Of a stretch of DNA of 64,000 nucleotides, positions 52,280-61,657 are shown piece by piece (position 1 is the first letter of the stretch; each line of letters opens with the position of its first letter). The translations under genes were made by a program, and so were the position numbers. The notes under the pieces were generated by a model. That model saw only the letters and a list, made by a program, of their open reading frames with translations. It did no database searches and had not been told where the DNA came from. This stretch comes from Sandaracinobacteroides sp041675905 (GTDB taxonomy: Bacteria; Pseudomonadota; Alphaproteobacteria; Sphingomonadales; Sphingomonadaceae). Location: NCBI GenBank assembly GCA_041675905.1, contig JBAYSX010000010.1:19726-83725 (forward strand), written 5' to 3'.

Positions 52280-52533
52280 TATTCCGGTGGCAAGTTAAAG
52301 GGGTCGTCGGTGCGTTCTGCGGGTTTTTTCAGAATTTCATCCACCCGTAAAGGTTGCGCCTCCGGCGGTGGCGTCAGCCCGGCGCGGACTTTCTCGGCAT
52401 CTGCTTCGCGCAAGGTGCGTTTTTCTTCTTTGGACAGATCGCTGCGGTCGAGGTCGAGCCGCGTCGGTTCCCCCTTATAACCGCACGCTGCCAACATCAG
52501 CATCGCGGCGGCTACGCACAGGCTCCTTACCAT
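52279..52533 (-). CDS. lptM: Small LptM/YifL-type lipoprotein
   Basis: An 84-residue lipoprotein: signal peptide VRSLCVAAAMLMLAAC with lipidation Cys17, directly followed by GYKGEPTRLD, comparable to the CGxKGPL start of LptM. E. coli LptM (YifL) helps LptD fold by mimicking its lipid substrate. The rest is hydrophilic and Asp/Glu/Lys-rich. Position between argH and lysA is the usual one. Overlaps: 7 bases with argH, 1 base with lysA. Confidence 0.82.
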   Translation of the reverse strand: MVRSLCVAAAMLMLAACGYKGEPTRLDLDRSDLSKEEKRTLREADAEKVRAGLTPPPEAQPLRVDEILKKPAERTDDPFNLPPE

Positions 52534-53939
52534 TGGTCGAGCTCGTCCAGCAGGGTTTCGGCGGCGGCGCGCACCCGATCCGGCGCTGTACCACCCCATG
52601 ATGTGCGGCTGCGAACCGAGGCTTCCACCGAAAGCACATCCAATACGCGCGCGTCGATACGGGAATCAATTGTCTGTAGTGTTTCCAGCGGCAGGTCAGC
52701 GAGCAGCAGGCCGCTCTCTTCGGCGGCGCGCACGGCGCGCCCGGTGATGTGATGGGCTTCGCGGAAAGGCACGCCAGGCACCCGTACCAGCCAGTCCGCC
52801 AGATCGGTTGCGGTGGAGAAACCGGACGCAGCGGCGGCACGCATGCGCTCCGGCTGGAAGGTGAGCGTCTCCATCATTCCGGCCATCGCCGCCAGTGACA
52901 GTTCGATGAGGTCGTGCGCTTCGAACAGCGGTTCCTTGTCGTCCTGCATGTCCTTGGAATAGGCGAGCGGCAGACCCTTCATGGTGACCATCAGGCCTGT
53001 CATCAGGCCGATGATACGGCCCGAATGGCCGCGTACCAGTTCGGCGGCGTCCGGATTGCGCTTTTGCGGCATGATAGAGGAGCCAGTGGACCATTGATCC
53101 GGCAATTTCACCCAGCCGAAGGGCTGGCTGGCCCACAGAATCACTTCTTCCGCCAGGCGTGACAGATGCAACGCCAGCTGTGCGGCGGACGTCAGATATT
53201 CGATGGCGAAATCGCGGTCCGATACGGAATCGAGCGAATTGGCGGTCGGACGATCGAACCCCAGCGCCTGGGCGGTGAAATCGCGGTCCGTGGGAAAACC
53301 CGTGCCCGCCAGCGCCGCCGCGCCCAGCGGCGATTCATTCAGACGATCCCGCGCGTCGGCAAAACGCCCGAAATCCCGTTTCAACATTTCGGCATAGGCC
53401 AGCAAATGATGCCCAAGCGTGACCGGTTGCGCCACTTGCAGGTGGGTGAAACCGGGCATCACCGTTTCGGCATGTTCGAGCGCGCGCGTCGCGAGAATCC
53501 GCACCAGTGCTGCGATAGCATTCAGATGACCGTCGATGGCATCGCGTACCCACAGGCGAAAATCTGTTGCCACCTGATCGTTGCGGCTGCGCGCCGTATG
53601 CAGCCGCCCGGCATCCGGCCCGATCAGTTCGGCCAGACGGGTTTCGACCGTCATGTGAATATCCTCGAGGGCCGGATCTACGGGCACGCCATTCGCCTCA
53701 TATTCGGCGGCGATGGTTTCAAGGCCCGTGATGATGCGTTCGGCGGCGTCTTCGTCGATGATATCCTGCTGGCCCAGCATCATGGCATGCGCGATGGAGC
53801 CAGCGATGTCTTGCCGCCACAGGCGCTTGTCGAAGGGGATGGAGGCATTTATCTCGGCCATGACGGCGGATGGGCCGCCGGCGAATCTGCCACCCCACAA
53901 TGCGTTGGCGGCGTCGTTCTGCTTTTCGGAGTCTGTCAT
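52527..53939 (-). CDS. argH: Argininosuccinate lyase
   Basis: A 470-residue fumarase/aspartase-superfamily enzyme releasing arginine and fumarate. Motifs: LWGGRFAGGPSAVM, LHTARSRNDQVATDFRLW, GFTHLQVAQPVTLGHHLLAY and the signature GSSIMPQKRNPDAAEL. The start is ATG at 53939 (MTDSEKQN), sharing CATG with the start of the divergent tlpA-like gene. Confidence 0.97.
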   Translation of the reverse strand: MTDSEKQNDAANALWGGRFAGGPSAVMAEINASIPFDKRLWRQDIAGSIAHAMMLGQQDIIDEDAAERIITGLETIAAEYEANGVPVDPALEDIHMTVETRLAELIGPDAGRLHTARSRNDQVATDFRLWVRDAIDGHLNAIAALVRILATRALEHAETVMPGFTHLQVAQPVTLGHHLLAYAEMLKRDFGRFADARDRLNESPLGAAALAGTGFPTDRDFTAQALGFDRPTANSLDSVSDRDFAIEYLTSAAQLALHLSRLAEEVILWASQPFGWVKLPDQWSTGSSIMPQKRNPDAAELVRGHSGRIIGLMTGLMVTMKGLPLAYSKDMQDDKEPLFEAHDLIELSLAAMAGMMETLTFQPERMRAAAASGFSTATDLADWLVRVPGVPFREAHHITGRAVRAAEESGLLLADLPLETLQTIDSRIDARVLDVLSVEASVRSRTSWGGTAPDRVRAAAETLLDELDQW

Positions 53940-54504
53940 GCGGCCAGCCCTGATCCTTCTGCCTCTGATCCTTGCCGCGATGGCCGGGTGTTCGAATTCT
54001 GACGAGACCTCTACAAAGGACGAGGCCGCCCCGCAAGCCGGAGCGCCGACGCTGCGTGGCGTTTCGACGGAATATGCCGGCCTGGCTGCGCCCGATGTGG
54101 CGCTGGAAATCGCGCCCGATGGCAAGACCGATACAATTGCGGGTTTATTGGCCGCAAATCCCGGCAAGCCGTTGCTGGTGAATTTGTGGGCCACCTGGTG
54201 CGCGCCGTGCCTGCGCGAACTGCCGGGCCTTGATCGGCTGGCGGCAGAATCGGGCGATGATCTGATGGTCGTGGCGATCAGTCAGGATATGGAGGGGTGG
54301 CAAAAGGTGACGCCGTGGCTTCAGGCCAATCCATTGCCCAATCTGGCGGTACGGCTGGAAAACAAGATGCAATATGGCTTTCAGACGAAAGCGACCGGAT
54401 TGCCTGTGACCATTTTATATGGCCCGGATGGCAAGGAAAAATGGCGCTATGCCGGAGACCGGGAATGGGATTCGCCCGAAGCGCGTAAGGATATCGGCAT
54501 ATAA
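53938..54504 (+). CDS. TlpA-like thiol-disulfide lipoprotein
   Basis: A 188-residue periplasmic thioredoxin-fold lipoprotein. Lipidation Cys18 lies in LAAMAGC; the redox pair Cys88-Cys91 lies in LWATWCAPCLRELP; the cis-Pro is in ATGLPVTILYGPDGK. It probably reduces periplasmic disulfides, for example in cytochrome c maturation. The ATG at 53938 overlaps the argH ATG on the other strand, so its ribosome site (ACTCCGAAAAGC... is weak) and promoter must lie inside argH. Confidence 0.92.
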   Translation: MRPALILLPLILAAMAGCSNSDETSTKDEAAPQAGAPTLRGVSTEYAGLAAPDVALEIAPDGKTDTIAGLLAANPGKPLLVNLWATWCAPCLRELPGLDRLAAESGDDLMVVAISQDMEGWQKVTPWLQANPLPNLAVRLENKMQYGFQTKATGLPVTILYGPDGKEKWRYAGDREWDSPEARKDIGI

Positions 54505-54509
54505 GATGT

Positions 54510-54539
54510 TGGCCCCGGCGCAGTTTTACTCCGGGGCCA
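54510..54539. terminator. Bidirectional hairpin between tlpA-like gene and sod
   Basis: TGGCCCCGG (54510-54518) pairs perfectly with CCGGGGCCA (54531-54539) around a T-rich 12-base loop. It lies in the 43-base gap between convergent genes and can serve both, though no long T-run follows. Confidence 0.75.
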
Positions 54540-54547
54540 TATCTGAC

Positions 54548-55159
54548 CTAGCCTTCGAACAGCTCGTTTACCTTGTTCCAGTTCAGCACCTGCCACCATT
54601 TGGACAGATATTCCGGACGACGGTTGCGATAGGTGAGGTAATAGGCATGTTCCCACACATCGTTGACGAGGATTGGCTTGCCCTGCACCGGCGACGTGTC
54701 CATTAGCGGGTTTTCCTGGTTGGGAAGCCCGGTAATGACGAGGCTGCCATCGGCCTTCTTTACCAGCCATGCCCAGCCCGAACCGAACTGGCCGACGCCC
54801 GCCTTTTCAAACTCGGCCTTGAAATTGTCGACCGAGCCGAAGGTGGAGTCGAGGGCCGTTTTCAGGGCTGCGGACGGCTGGCTGTTGTTGCCGGGCGTGG
54901 TGTGCAGGTCCCAGAAAAAGCGGTGATTCCAGTGGCCGCCGCCATTGTTGCGGATCGCGGCGGGAAGTTTCGAGGCTTGCGCGAACAATTCTTCGAGCGA
55001 CTTGCCTTCGAATTCGGTGCCGGCGACGGCCTTGTTCAGATTATCGACATACGCCTGATGGTGTTTGCCATGGTGCAGTTCCATGGCTTCGGTGGTGAGT
55101 ACAGGCTCCAGCGCATCGTAGGCGAAGGGCAACGGATCGAGCTTGAATGGGGCGGACAT
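54548..55159 (-). CDS. Fe/Mn superoxide dismutase, Mn-type signature
   Basis: A 203-residue SOD. Metal ligands: His in ELHHGKHHQAYV, His in GGGHWNHRFFW, Asp and His in NDVWEHAYYLTYRNRRPEY. It has GGH before WNH (Fe enzymes usually have AAQ there) and a Gln in LPNQENPLMD, which is where Mn enzymes supply their active-site Gln. So Mn or dual metal use is likelier than strict Fe. There is no signal peptide. GGAGGAGTTTCCTG precedes the ATG. Confidence 0.94.
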   Translation of the reverse strand: MSAPFKLDPLPFAYDALEPVLTTEAMELHHGKHHQAYVDNLNKAVAGTEFEGKSLEELFAQASKLPAAIRNNGGGHWNHRFFWDLHTTPGNNSQPSAALKTALDSTFGSVDNFKAEFEKAGVGQFGSGWAWLVKKADGSLVITGLPNQENPLMDTSPVQGKPILVNDVWEHAYYLTYRNRRPEYLSKWWQVLNWNKVNELFEG

Positions 55160-55239
55160 CAGGAAACTCCTCCAGAAACAGGTATATCGCTTTTAGGAAC
55201 ACAATTCAGGCGGCACAAGCCATGCCCTGAATGCAGAGT

Positions 55240-55257
55240 GTTATTGCGAGTGGTTAG
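55240..55257. promoter_or_regulatory. Candidate iron-regulator (Fur/Irr-like) site between sod and glpD
   Basis: The stretch GTTATTGCGAGTGGTTAG resembles the loose ATTGCGA-N-TTTGCA style of alphaproteobacterial Fur or Irr sites, and it lies upstream of a metal-dependent SOD. The match is weak and made by eye. Confidence 0.2.
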
Positions 55258-55304
55258 CACGTTTGGAGGTGACGGCGAAGGGCGTTACTGCCAAAGGAGC
55301 ACCC

Positions 55305-56762
55305 ATGGAAGATAAGGGCATATTCGACCTGCTGGTGGTTGGCGGCGGGATCAACGGCGTGGCGATTGCACGGGACGCCGCCGGACGCGGGCTGAAAGTG
55401 GTGCTGGTGGAGGCAGGTGATCTCGGCGGGGCGACCTCGTCCGCCTCGTCGAAACTGGTCCATGGCGGTCTGCGCTATCTGGAGTTTCATGCCTTTGGGC
55501 TTGTGCGCAAGGCGCTGCAGGAACGCGAGATTATCTTGCGCAATGCGCCGCATATATCCTGGCCTCTGCCGTTTCTGTTGCCGGTGACGCCCGGGCGCGG
55601 GGCGAATCTGTTGCGCGCCGGATTGTTTCTTTACGATCATCTGGCCCGTCATCACGAAGTGCCCGGATCGGAACGCGTGGCCTTGCAAAAGGTGCGGGCA
55701 GGGCCGGCGTTTGCGCCGCACTTGCAGGACGCTTTCCGGTATTGGGACGGCTGGATCGACGATGCACGCCTTGTCATCCTGACGGCGCGCGATGCGGCGG
55801 ATCGGGGGGCGGCGATCTGGCCGCGCGATGCGCTGGTTTCGGCGCGGTTTGCTGATGGATTATGGTCGGCAACCATGGCTTCGGGCCGGCAAGCGGCTGC
55901 ACGCTTTCTGGTGAACGCCACCGGACCCTGGGTGGAACGGGTGGCGGCTGATGTATTGGGCCTGCCGGGTGCGCCGCCCGTTGCGCTGGTGCAGGGGGCG
56001 CATATCGTTACCCGCCGGGTGAATCGCGGAGACGACGCCTGGACCCTGCAACAGCCGGACGGGCGCATCATCTTCGTTATTCCCTGGGAGCAGGATTTTT
56101 CGCTGATCGGCACGACGGAAACGCCCATCGCCGAACCTGCGATGGTAACGCCCACAGCGGCGGAGGAAGAATATCTGCTGGGGGCGGTCAACCGCAGCCT
56201 TGCCCGGCCATTGACACTCGCAGATATTGTCCACCGGTTCGCCGGTATCCGCCCACTGATCCTCGAGGAGGGGAAGGGCGCGCGTGAAACGACGCGGGAC
56301 TGGCGGTTGGTCCGGCATGCAGATGTGCCGGCGCTGTCGGTTGTCGGGGGCAAGATCACCACCTGCCGTCGTCTGGCGGAAGATGTGCTGGAGCAAATCG
56401 CACCCAAAACCGAAGGGTGGACCCGGAATGCGCCGCTGCCCGGCGGCGATATTCCGCGCCGGCGCGGAACGACGGCACAGGAGGATTTCCTGCACTGGAT
56501 GGCCAATCTGCAAGCCGCCCATGCTCATTATGACCCCGCCATCGTTGCCCGCATGGCGCGACTTTACGGCACCCATGCCGCCGCCTTGCTGGAAGCGGGC
56601 CTGGGAGAAAATCTGGGTGGAATTTTCGCGGCGGAACTCGATCATATGCGTACCCACGAATGGGCGCGGACGACAGACGATATTTTGTGGCGGCGTACAA
56701 AACTGGGCTTACGCCTCGGTATAGCGGAGGTCGGCAAGGTGCGTCGTTATATGGGCGGATAA
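55305..56762 (+). CDS. glpD: Aerobic glycerol-3-phosphate dehydrogenase
   Basis: A 485-residue FAD enzyme oxidising glycerol-3-phosphate to dihydroxyacetone phosphate and feeding electrons to ubiquinone. Motifs: LLVVGGGINGVAIARDAAGRG (FAD), SSASSKLVHGGLRYLE, FVIPWEQDFSLIGTTE and VVGGKITTCRRLAED. AAAGGAG lies before the ATG at 55305. No glpK, glpF or glpR is nearby, so it stands apart from a glycerol operon. Confidence 0.95.
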   Translation: MEDKGIFDLLVVGGGINGVAIARDAAGRGLKVVLVEAGDLGGATSSASSKLVHGGLRYLEFHAFGLVRKALQEREIILRNAPHISWPLPFLLPVTPGRGANLLRAGLFLYDHLARHHEVPGSERVALQKVRAGPAFAPHLQDAFRYWDGWIDDARLVILTARDAADRGAAIWPRDALVSARFADGLWSATMASGRQAAARFLVNATGPWVERVAADVLGLPGAPPVALVQGAHIVTRRVNRGDDAWTLQQPDGRIIFVIPWEQDFSLIGTTETPIAEPAMVTPTAAEEEYLLGAVNRSLARPLTLADIVHRFAGIRPLILEEGKGARETTRDWRLVRHADVPALSVVGGKITTCRRLAEDVLEQIAPKTEGWTRNAPLPGGDIPRRRGTTAQEDFLHWMANLQAAHAHYDPAIVARMARLYGTHAAALLEAGLGENLGGIFAAELDHMRTHEWARTTDDILWRRTKLGLRLGIAEVGKVRRYMGG

Positions 56763-56877
56763 ACATTTCAGCGCACCCCTGGCCCGTCAGGCAGCGATTC
56801 GCCGCATCCGGCAAACTTCTGTTCATCTTCCTCCCCGATGAGTGTGCTTCTGCATTATTCCGGAAACCCTGATTACG

Positions 56878-57993
56878 ATGTCCAATCCCGACGCTGAAAT
56901 TATGTCTTCAGCTACCAGTGCGGCCCCGGTAGCCCAGCCGCGCATGGCGGAGGTTATCCAGCTTGCCCGTGTCGTCTCCATTCTTGGTATCGTTTATGTT
57001 CATGCCTGGACGGGGCTGACGGCGGAAGAGCTGGCGGTTGCACCGGCGGGCCAGGCGCTGTGGCGCTGGGTGTTGATGGAAAGCTTCGGGCGCAGTGCCG
57101 TACCATTGCTGGGGATGATTTCCGGCTGGTTGGTGGCCGGGTCGGTTGCGCGGCGAAGCTATCCGGCGTTTATCGCGGGCAAGGCGCGCACCATTTTACT
57201 GCCGATGTTTTTGTGGAATGCGCTGGCGATCCTGCTGGTTTCGGGGCTGGCGGCGATGGGGCTGATCCGTGCGCCGGTGCCGGAAAATATGTGGTGGCTG
57301 GCGGATGAACTGTTCGTCCTGGTGACGCCCAATCACATCAATGTACAGACGCCGTTCCTGCGTGATCTGTTCATCTGCATGTTGCTGGCGCCATTGCTGG
57401 TGCGTCTGCCCACCATGGCGCTGCTGGCGGGGGCGGTGCTGATCGCTGGCTGGATCGGCGGGGGCTGGCAGGTACCGATCCTGTTGCGGCCGGCGATTCT
57501 GTTATTCTTCATCGCAGGCATCCTCGTGCGCCGGCATGATCTCGCTCCCCGTCTGGCGGCCTTGCCCGGTGGGTGGATGGCGGTCGGCTTCGTCGTGCTG
57601 ATTTCCGCCAAGGTCTGGCTTGAGTTTCGCATGCCGCCCGGAGCACTTGGCGCATCGCGTCTGGCCGCGCTGGGGGACATCCCGTTCCGCATGTTCGTGG
57701 CGCTTTGTATGTGGCAATTCATCTGGCGGCTGACGGCCACGCCGGCGGGTGCGTGGCTGAGGCGGTTCGAACCCTATGCCTTCCTGATGTTTTGCTCTCA
57801 CCTGATTTTTACATGGCTGTTCGGACCTTTGCTGGGACAGATTACCGGGCCGCTCGGTTCGCCGGGCTATCCGGTCTATCTGATCGTCCAGCCTGCCTTG
57901 CTGGCGGGCGCGACCCTGCTACTCGCCAGCCTGATCCGGCGTTTACCCGATACGCTTGCCGGCGCGCTGAGCGGCGGGCGGCTGGAAAGGTAA
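56878..57993 (+). CDS. Acyltransferase-3 family membrane protein
   Basis: A 371-residue polytopic protein with about ten membrane helices of the Acyl_transf_3 family (OafA-like): QLARVVSILGIVYVHAWTG carries the catalytic-type His after the first helix, and SAVPLLGMISGWLVAGS follows. These enzymes O-acylate sugars of polysaccharide or glycolipid. ATG at 56878 is chosen; a GTG at 56842 is possible. It is convergent with pepP, with one base between stops. Confidence 0.85.
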   Translation: MSNPDAEIMSSATSAAPVAQPRMAEVIQLARVVSILGIVYVHAWTGLTAEELAVAPAGQALWRWVLMESFGRSAVPLLGMISGWLVAGSVARRSYPAFIAGKARTILLPMFLWNALAILLVSGLAAMGLIRAPVPENMWWLADELFVLVTPNHINVQTPFLRDLFICMLLAPLLVRLPTMALLAGAVLIAGWIGGGWQVPILLRPAILLFFIAGILVRRHDLAPRLAALPGGWMAVGFVVLISAKVWLEFRMPPGALGASRLAALGDIPFRMFVALCMWQFIWRLTATPAGAWLRRFEPYAFLMFCSHLIFTWLFGPLLGQITGPLGSPGYPVYLIVQPALLAGATLLLASLIRRLPDTLAGALSGGRLER

Positions 57994-57994
57994 G

Positions 57995-59767
57995 TTACGC
58001 TTCGCCCAGCGGTGCGGTCTGTGCCGCCAGCCTCCCGCGCGCCAGGTCGTCGAGGTGCGGTGTCAGCGCCGTGCGTACGGCGGCATGGTACGCGTCGATC
58101 CAGGTGATTTCGGCGGGGGTCAGCATTGCCGTTTCGATCAACCGTCGATCGATGGGCGCGAGCGTCAGCGTATCGAAGGCCAGCATCGGGCGCTGATCCC
58201 CCGGAAGTGAGTCTTTGCGGACGAGGATCAGGTTTTCGATGCGGATGCCCCAGGCGTCTGCCGCATAATAGCCGGGCTCGTTGGAAATGATCATGCCCGG
58301 TTGCAGCACTTCGTCGGAGCGCATCGTGGCGATGCGCTGCGGACCTTCGTGGACGGAAAGATAGCTGCCAACGCCGTGGCCGGTGCCATGGGCGTAATCC
58401 ATGCCCGCTGCCCATAGAAATTGCCGTGCGAGCACATCGAGTTGCCCGCCAGATGTGCCCTTCGGAAAGCGGATTGTGGCCAGCGCGATATGGCCCTTCA
58501 GCACGCGGGTGAAACATTCCCGCATCTCCGGCGTCGGTGTGCCGATGGCGATGGTGCGTGTGATGTCGGTGGTGCCATCCCGATACTGTCCGCCGCTGTC
58601 GATCAGATAAAGGCTGCCGCCTGAGAATGGCCGGTTGGTTTCAGGCGTGGCGCGATAATGGACGACTGCGCCATTGGGTCCGAAGCTGGAAATGCTGTCG
58701 AACGACAGATCCTGCAACATGCCGGATTCGCGGCGAAATGCCTCGAGGCGAATTTCAGCCTTCAGTTCATCGAGCGTGCCCGTCGGCGCCTGCTCATCTA
58801 CCCATTGCAGGAAGCGGGTAACGGCAACGCCATCACGCAGATGAGCGGCCCGCGCGCCCGCGATCTCCGCCGGATTTTTGATCGCCTTTGGCAGCAGAAC
58901 GGGGCTGGGCGCAGTGATGCATTCGGCCCCGGCCTTGTCCAGCGCGTCGGGAATGGCGGAAACGGCGGTGGCAGGGTCCAGCCATATTTTCCCGGAAAGT
59001 GTCGGGATTGCACCGGCGAAGTCCGTATAGGGGCGTACGGTGACATCCGGCCCGAGATACCGTGTCAGTTCGGGCGTAGATTTTGCCGGATCGAGAAACA
59101 GCGTTGCCGTGGCGTCGGCATTGAGGATGGCAAAAGCACGAACGACGGGTGTGCGCGGAACATCTTTCCCGCGAATGTTGAACAGCCAGGCGATCTCGTC
59201 GAGTTGGGTCAGAATCAACGCATCCGCGCGCCACTTCTCCAGGGCCTGGACGACCTCGGCGCGCTTGTCCGCTGATTCCCGGCCTGAATATTCCAGGGGT
59301 TGGATTTCTGCAGGCGCATCCGACGGGACGGGCTGATCGGGCCAGACGGCGTCGACGGGATTGTCCGGCACGGGCTCCATATTTACGCCAACATTTGCAG
59401 CGGCGGACAGGAAGGTGCGGGTGGTTAGCCACGGATCATAGCCGATGCGGGCGCCGTCGGGCGCATTGGCCCCAAGCCATTCGGCGATCGATTCAGCGGG
59501 GATGCCGTGAAAGGAGTATAAATTGCCCTCCACCTGCTGACGGACCTGCAGCGTATAGCGGCCATCGACAAAGATGGCGGCCTTGTCCGCCAGCACCACG
59601 GCTGTGCCGGCTGATCCGGAAAATCCGGTCAGCCACTCCAGCCGGCGGGCATACAGACCGACATATTCGCTCATATGCTCGTCGGTCAGCGGCACGACAA
59701 AGCCGTCGAGCGTGCGTTCGGCGAGTTCGGCGCGCAGGGCGGCGAGGCGGTGGGATGCGATGGTCAT
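57995..59767 (-). CDS. pepP: Xaa-Pro aminopeptidase, M24B (aminopeptidase P)
   Basis: A 590-residue aminopeptidase P of the long type. Two creatinase-N-like domains (VPLTDEHMSEYVGLYARRLE; LDEIAWLFNIRGKDVP) are followed by the pita-bread catalytic domain. Metal ligands: Asp in LIDSGGQY, Asp in DGTTDITRT, His in GTGHGVGSYL, Glu in SNEPGYYAA and Glu in RIENLILV. The C-terminal segment ITWIDAYHAAVRTALTPHL is typical. ATGA overlap with midA upstream. Confidence 0.95.
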   Translation of the reverse strand: MTIASHRLAALRAELAERTLDGFVVPLTDEHMSEYVGLYARRLEWLTGFSGSAGTAVVLADKAAIFVDGRYTLQVRQQVEGNLYSFHGIPAESIAEWLGANAPDGARIGYDPWLTTRTFLSAAANVGVNMEPVPDNPVDAVWPDQPVPSDAPAEIQPLEYSGRESADKRAEVVQALEKWRADALILTQLDEIAWLFNIRGKDVPRTPVVRAFAILNADATATLFLDPAKSTPELTRYLGPDVTVRPYTDFAGAIPTLSGKIWLDPATAVSAIPDALDKAGAECITAPSPVLLPKAIKNPAEIAGARAAHLRDGVAVTRFLQWVDEQAPTGTLDELKAEIRLEAFRRESGMLQDLSFDSISSFGPNGAVVHYRATPETNRPFSGGSLYLIDSGGQYRDGTTDITRTIAIGTPTPEMRECFTRVLKGHIALATIRFPKGTSGGQLDVLARQFLWAAGMDYAHGTGHGVGSYLSVHEGPQRIATMRSDEVLQPGMIISNEPGYYAADAWGIRIENLILVRKDSLPGDQRPMLAFDTLTLAPIDRRLIETAMLTPAEITWIDAYHAAVRTALTPHLDDLARGRLAAQTAPLGEA

Positions 59768-60810
59768 CTTGTGGATGTAGGGAAGCCGGAAGGCTGAGGC
59801 CAGCCGGGAGCGGTAAACGCCAGCGCCTGAAACAGCCTGCCCATGGAGCCGGGCGATGTGAGCCGAGCCACGGCTGCCTCGATCTCCGCGCGGGTTTCGA
59901 TGGAAGCCGCCGCCCGCAAGCGGTCTGCGCGCGCCCGGATACCAAGCGCCAGCAATAGCACGCCCTGATCGATCGGGCCGTAAACCGTGGCATGGGGTCT
60001 TGCCGCACGGGCCATCGCGGTAAAATCGACATGGGCGGAAATATCAGCTTCCCCAAGCGTTTGCAGCACATCGGCGAACTGCCCATGGTGAATGGACTGC
60101 AACGTATCGCCCAATGCCGGGCCGCTGTAGCCATAGTCGATGATCAGCGCCGCGCCGCCTTGGGCGGCGATCCGCCGCGCAACGCCAGCCACCAGTGTCT
60201 CGGCGGCGAAATTGCGCTCGTAAACCGAACCGGGCACCGCATCGCGGATTTCTTCGGGCACAAGCTGAATATTGGCCGGTGTGGACAAATCCCAGCCGTC
60301 TGCTGTCACCGCCCGCAATGCCCAGCCGAGGTCGGTGCGCTCGAACTGGGTGAGGGGCAGGGCGTCGAGAAATTCGTTGGCGACGAACAGCAATGGCGCG
60401 TCCGTCGGGAGGGTATCCAGACGTTCGTGAAATATTGCCGAGGGAAACGCCCGCTGCTGGATGGCGCGCAGACGCGGCGATTGTTCGATCAGATGCAGTT
60501 GTGCGGCTTCGGCGAAAGCGGGCAAGGCGTGGCGGCAGGCGCGCAACATATCCGCCATCAATGTGCCGCGTCCCGGCCCTGCTTCCACCAGCAGGAAAGG
60601 CGAAGGGCTACCTGCGCGCGCCCACAGGTCAGCGAAGAACAGGCCGACCAGTTCCCCGAAAATTTGCGATATTTCCGGGGAAGTGACGAAATCTCCCGTC
60701 GTGCCAAATGGCTCCCGCGTCGCGTAATAGTGGTTTGCGGCCAAGGCCATGGCGCGCGCGAGCGGCAAGGGGCCATCGCGTTCGATGGTCTCGGCTATTT
60801 CCTTGATCAT
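59764..60810 (-). CDS. MidA/NDUFAF7-type SAM-dependent methyltransferase
   Basis: A 348-residue DUF185 methyltransferase. The SAM site is LLVEAGPGRGTLMADML, with TSPEISQIFGELVG, FVANEFLDALPLTQF and LIIDYGYSGPALGDTLQSI. The mitochondrial relative NDUFAF7 methylates an Arg of the complex I subunit NDUFS2; a similar role in complex I assembly is likely. It is coupled to lgt upstream and pepP downstream by 4-base overlaps. Confidence 0.93.
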   Translation of the reverse strand: MIKEIAETIERDGPLPLARAMALAANHYYATREPFGTTGDFVTSPEISQIFGELVGLFFADLWARAGSPSPFLLVEAGPGRGTLMADMLRACRHALPAFAEAAQLHLIEQSPRLRAIQQRAFPSAIFHERLDTLPTDAPLLFVANEFLDALPLTQFERTDLGWALRAVTADGWDLSTPANIQLVPEEIRDAVPGSVYERNFAAETLVAGVARRIAAQGGAALIIDYGYSGPALGDTLQSIHHGQFADVLQTLGEADISAHVDFTAMARAARPHATVYGPIDQGVLLLALGIRARADRLRAAASIETRAEIEAAVARLTSPGSMGRLFQALAFTAPGWPQPSGFPTSTR

Positions 60811-61619
60811 GCGTGCCGCCGGTTGACGGTGCCGATCAGCCAGAGACCGAACAATATCATCGGAATGCACAATGTCTGGCCCATGGTGAGTCCGAACGAT
60901 AATGTACCAAGGCCCGCATCCGGTTCACGGAACCATTCGACGATAAAACGAAAAACGCCATAAAGCAAAATGAACAGGCCGCCGAGAAACCCGGGTTTCA
61001 GCCGCGCATCGGTCTTCCAGAACAGCAGATTCAGCAATACCAGCAGTACCAGACCTTCGAGCGCCGCTTCATATAATTGGCTGGGATGGCGTGGGAATGG
61101 CCCGGCATTCGGGAAGATCAAACCCCAACTGCCGTCAGTCGGCCGGCCCCAAAGTTCGCCATTGATAAAATTGGCCATCCGCCCGAGCAACAGGCCCAGG
61201 GGCGTGATGACGGCGGCATAGTCGAGTATCCGTAACGCATTGAGTTGATGCCTGCGCGCATAAACGAAGATCGCGAGAATGACGCCGGCCAGCCCGCCAT
61301 GGAAAGACATGCCGCCTTCCCAGAGGCGTAATATGGCGAGTGGATCGGCCAGATAGGTCGCCGGATCGTAAAAAATCACATATGCCAGTCTTCCGCCGGC
61401 AATCACGCCGATCGTGCACCAGGTAATCAGATCATCCAGATGACGCTTTTCCATCGGCGCGCCGGACCGGCGAATCATCCGGCTCAGCAGCCACCAGCCG
61501 CCGAGGATACCGACGATATAGGCGAGGCTGTACCAACGGAAATCAAGTGGGCCTACGGAGAGGGCGACCGGATCGAGGCCGAGGGATTCCCATGTGACGG
61601 GTGGCTGAAAAATTGGCAT
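60807..61619 (-). CDS. lgt: Prolipoprotein diacylglyceryl transferase
   Basis: A 270-residue inner-membrane enzyme with seven helices that attaches diacylglycerol to the lipobox Cys of pre-lipoproteins, the first step for BamE, LptM and the LpoA-like protein in this window. His107 lies in MSFHGGLAG and the signature GRMANFINGELWGRPT is complete. FRHPSQLYEA-type segment (PRHPSQLYEAALEG) is present. It diverges from pgeF by 38 bases. Confidence 0.96.
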   Translation of the reverse strand: MPIFQPPVTWESLGLDPVALSVGPLDFRWYSLAYIVGILGGWWLLSRMIRRSGAPMEKRHLDDLITWCTIGVIAGGRLAYVIFYDPATYLADPLAILRLWEGGMSFHGGLAGVILAIFVYARRHQLNALRILDYAAVITPLGLLLGRMANFINGELWGRPTDGSWGLIFPNAGPFPRHPSQLYEAALEGLVLLVLLNLLFWKTDARLKPGFLGGLFILLYGVFRFIVEWFREPDAGLGTLSFGLTMGQTLCIPMILFGLWLIGTVNRRHA

Positions 61620-61657
61620 GGACAGGCCATAGCGGAACCAGGAAAGTGAATCATCCC

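Noticed and set aside
55263..55304. Possible 14-codon N-terminal extension of glpD encoding two VTAKG repeats
   Set aside because: AAAGGAG stands right before the ATG at 55305 and the FAD motif is at the normal distance from that start.
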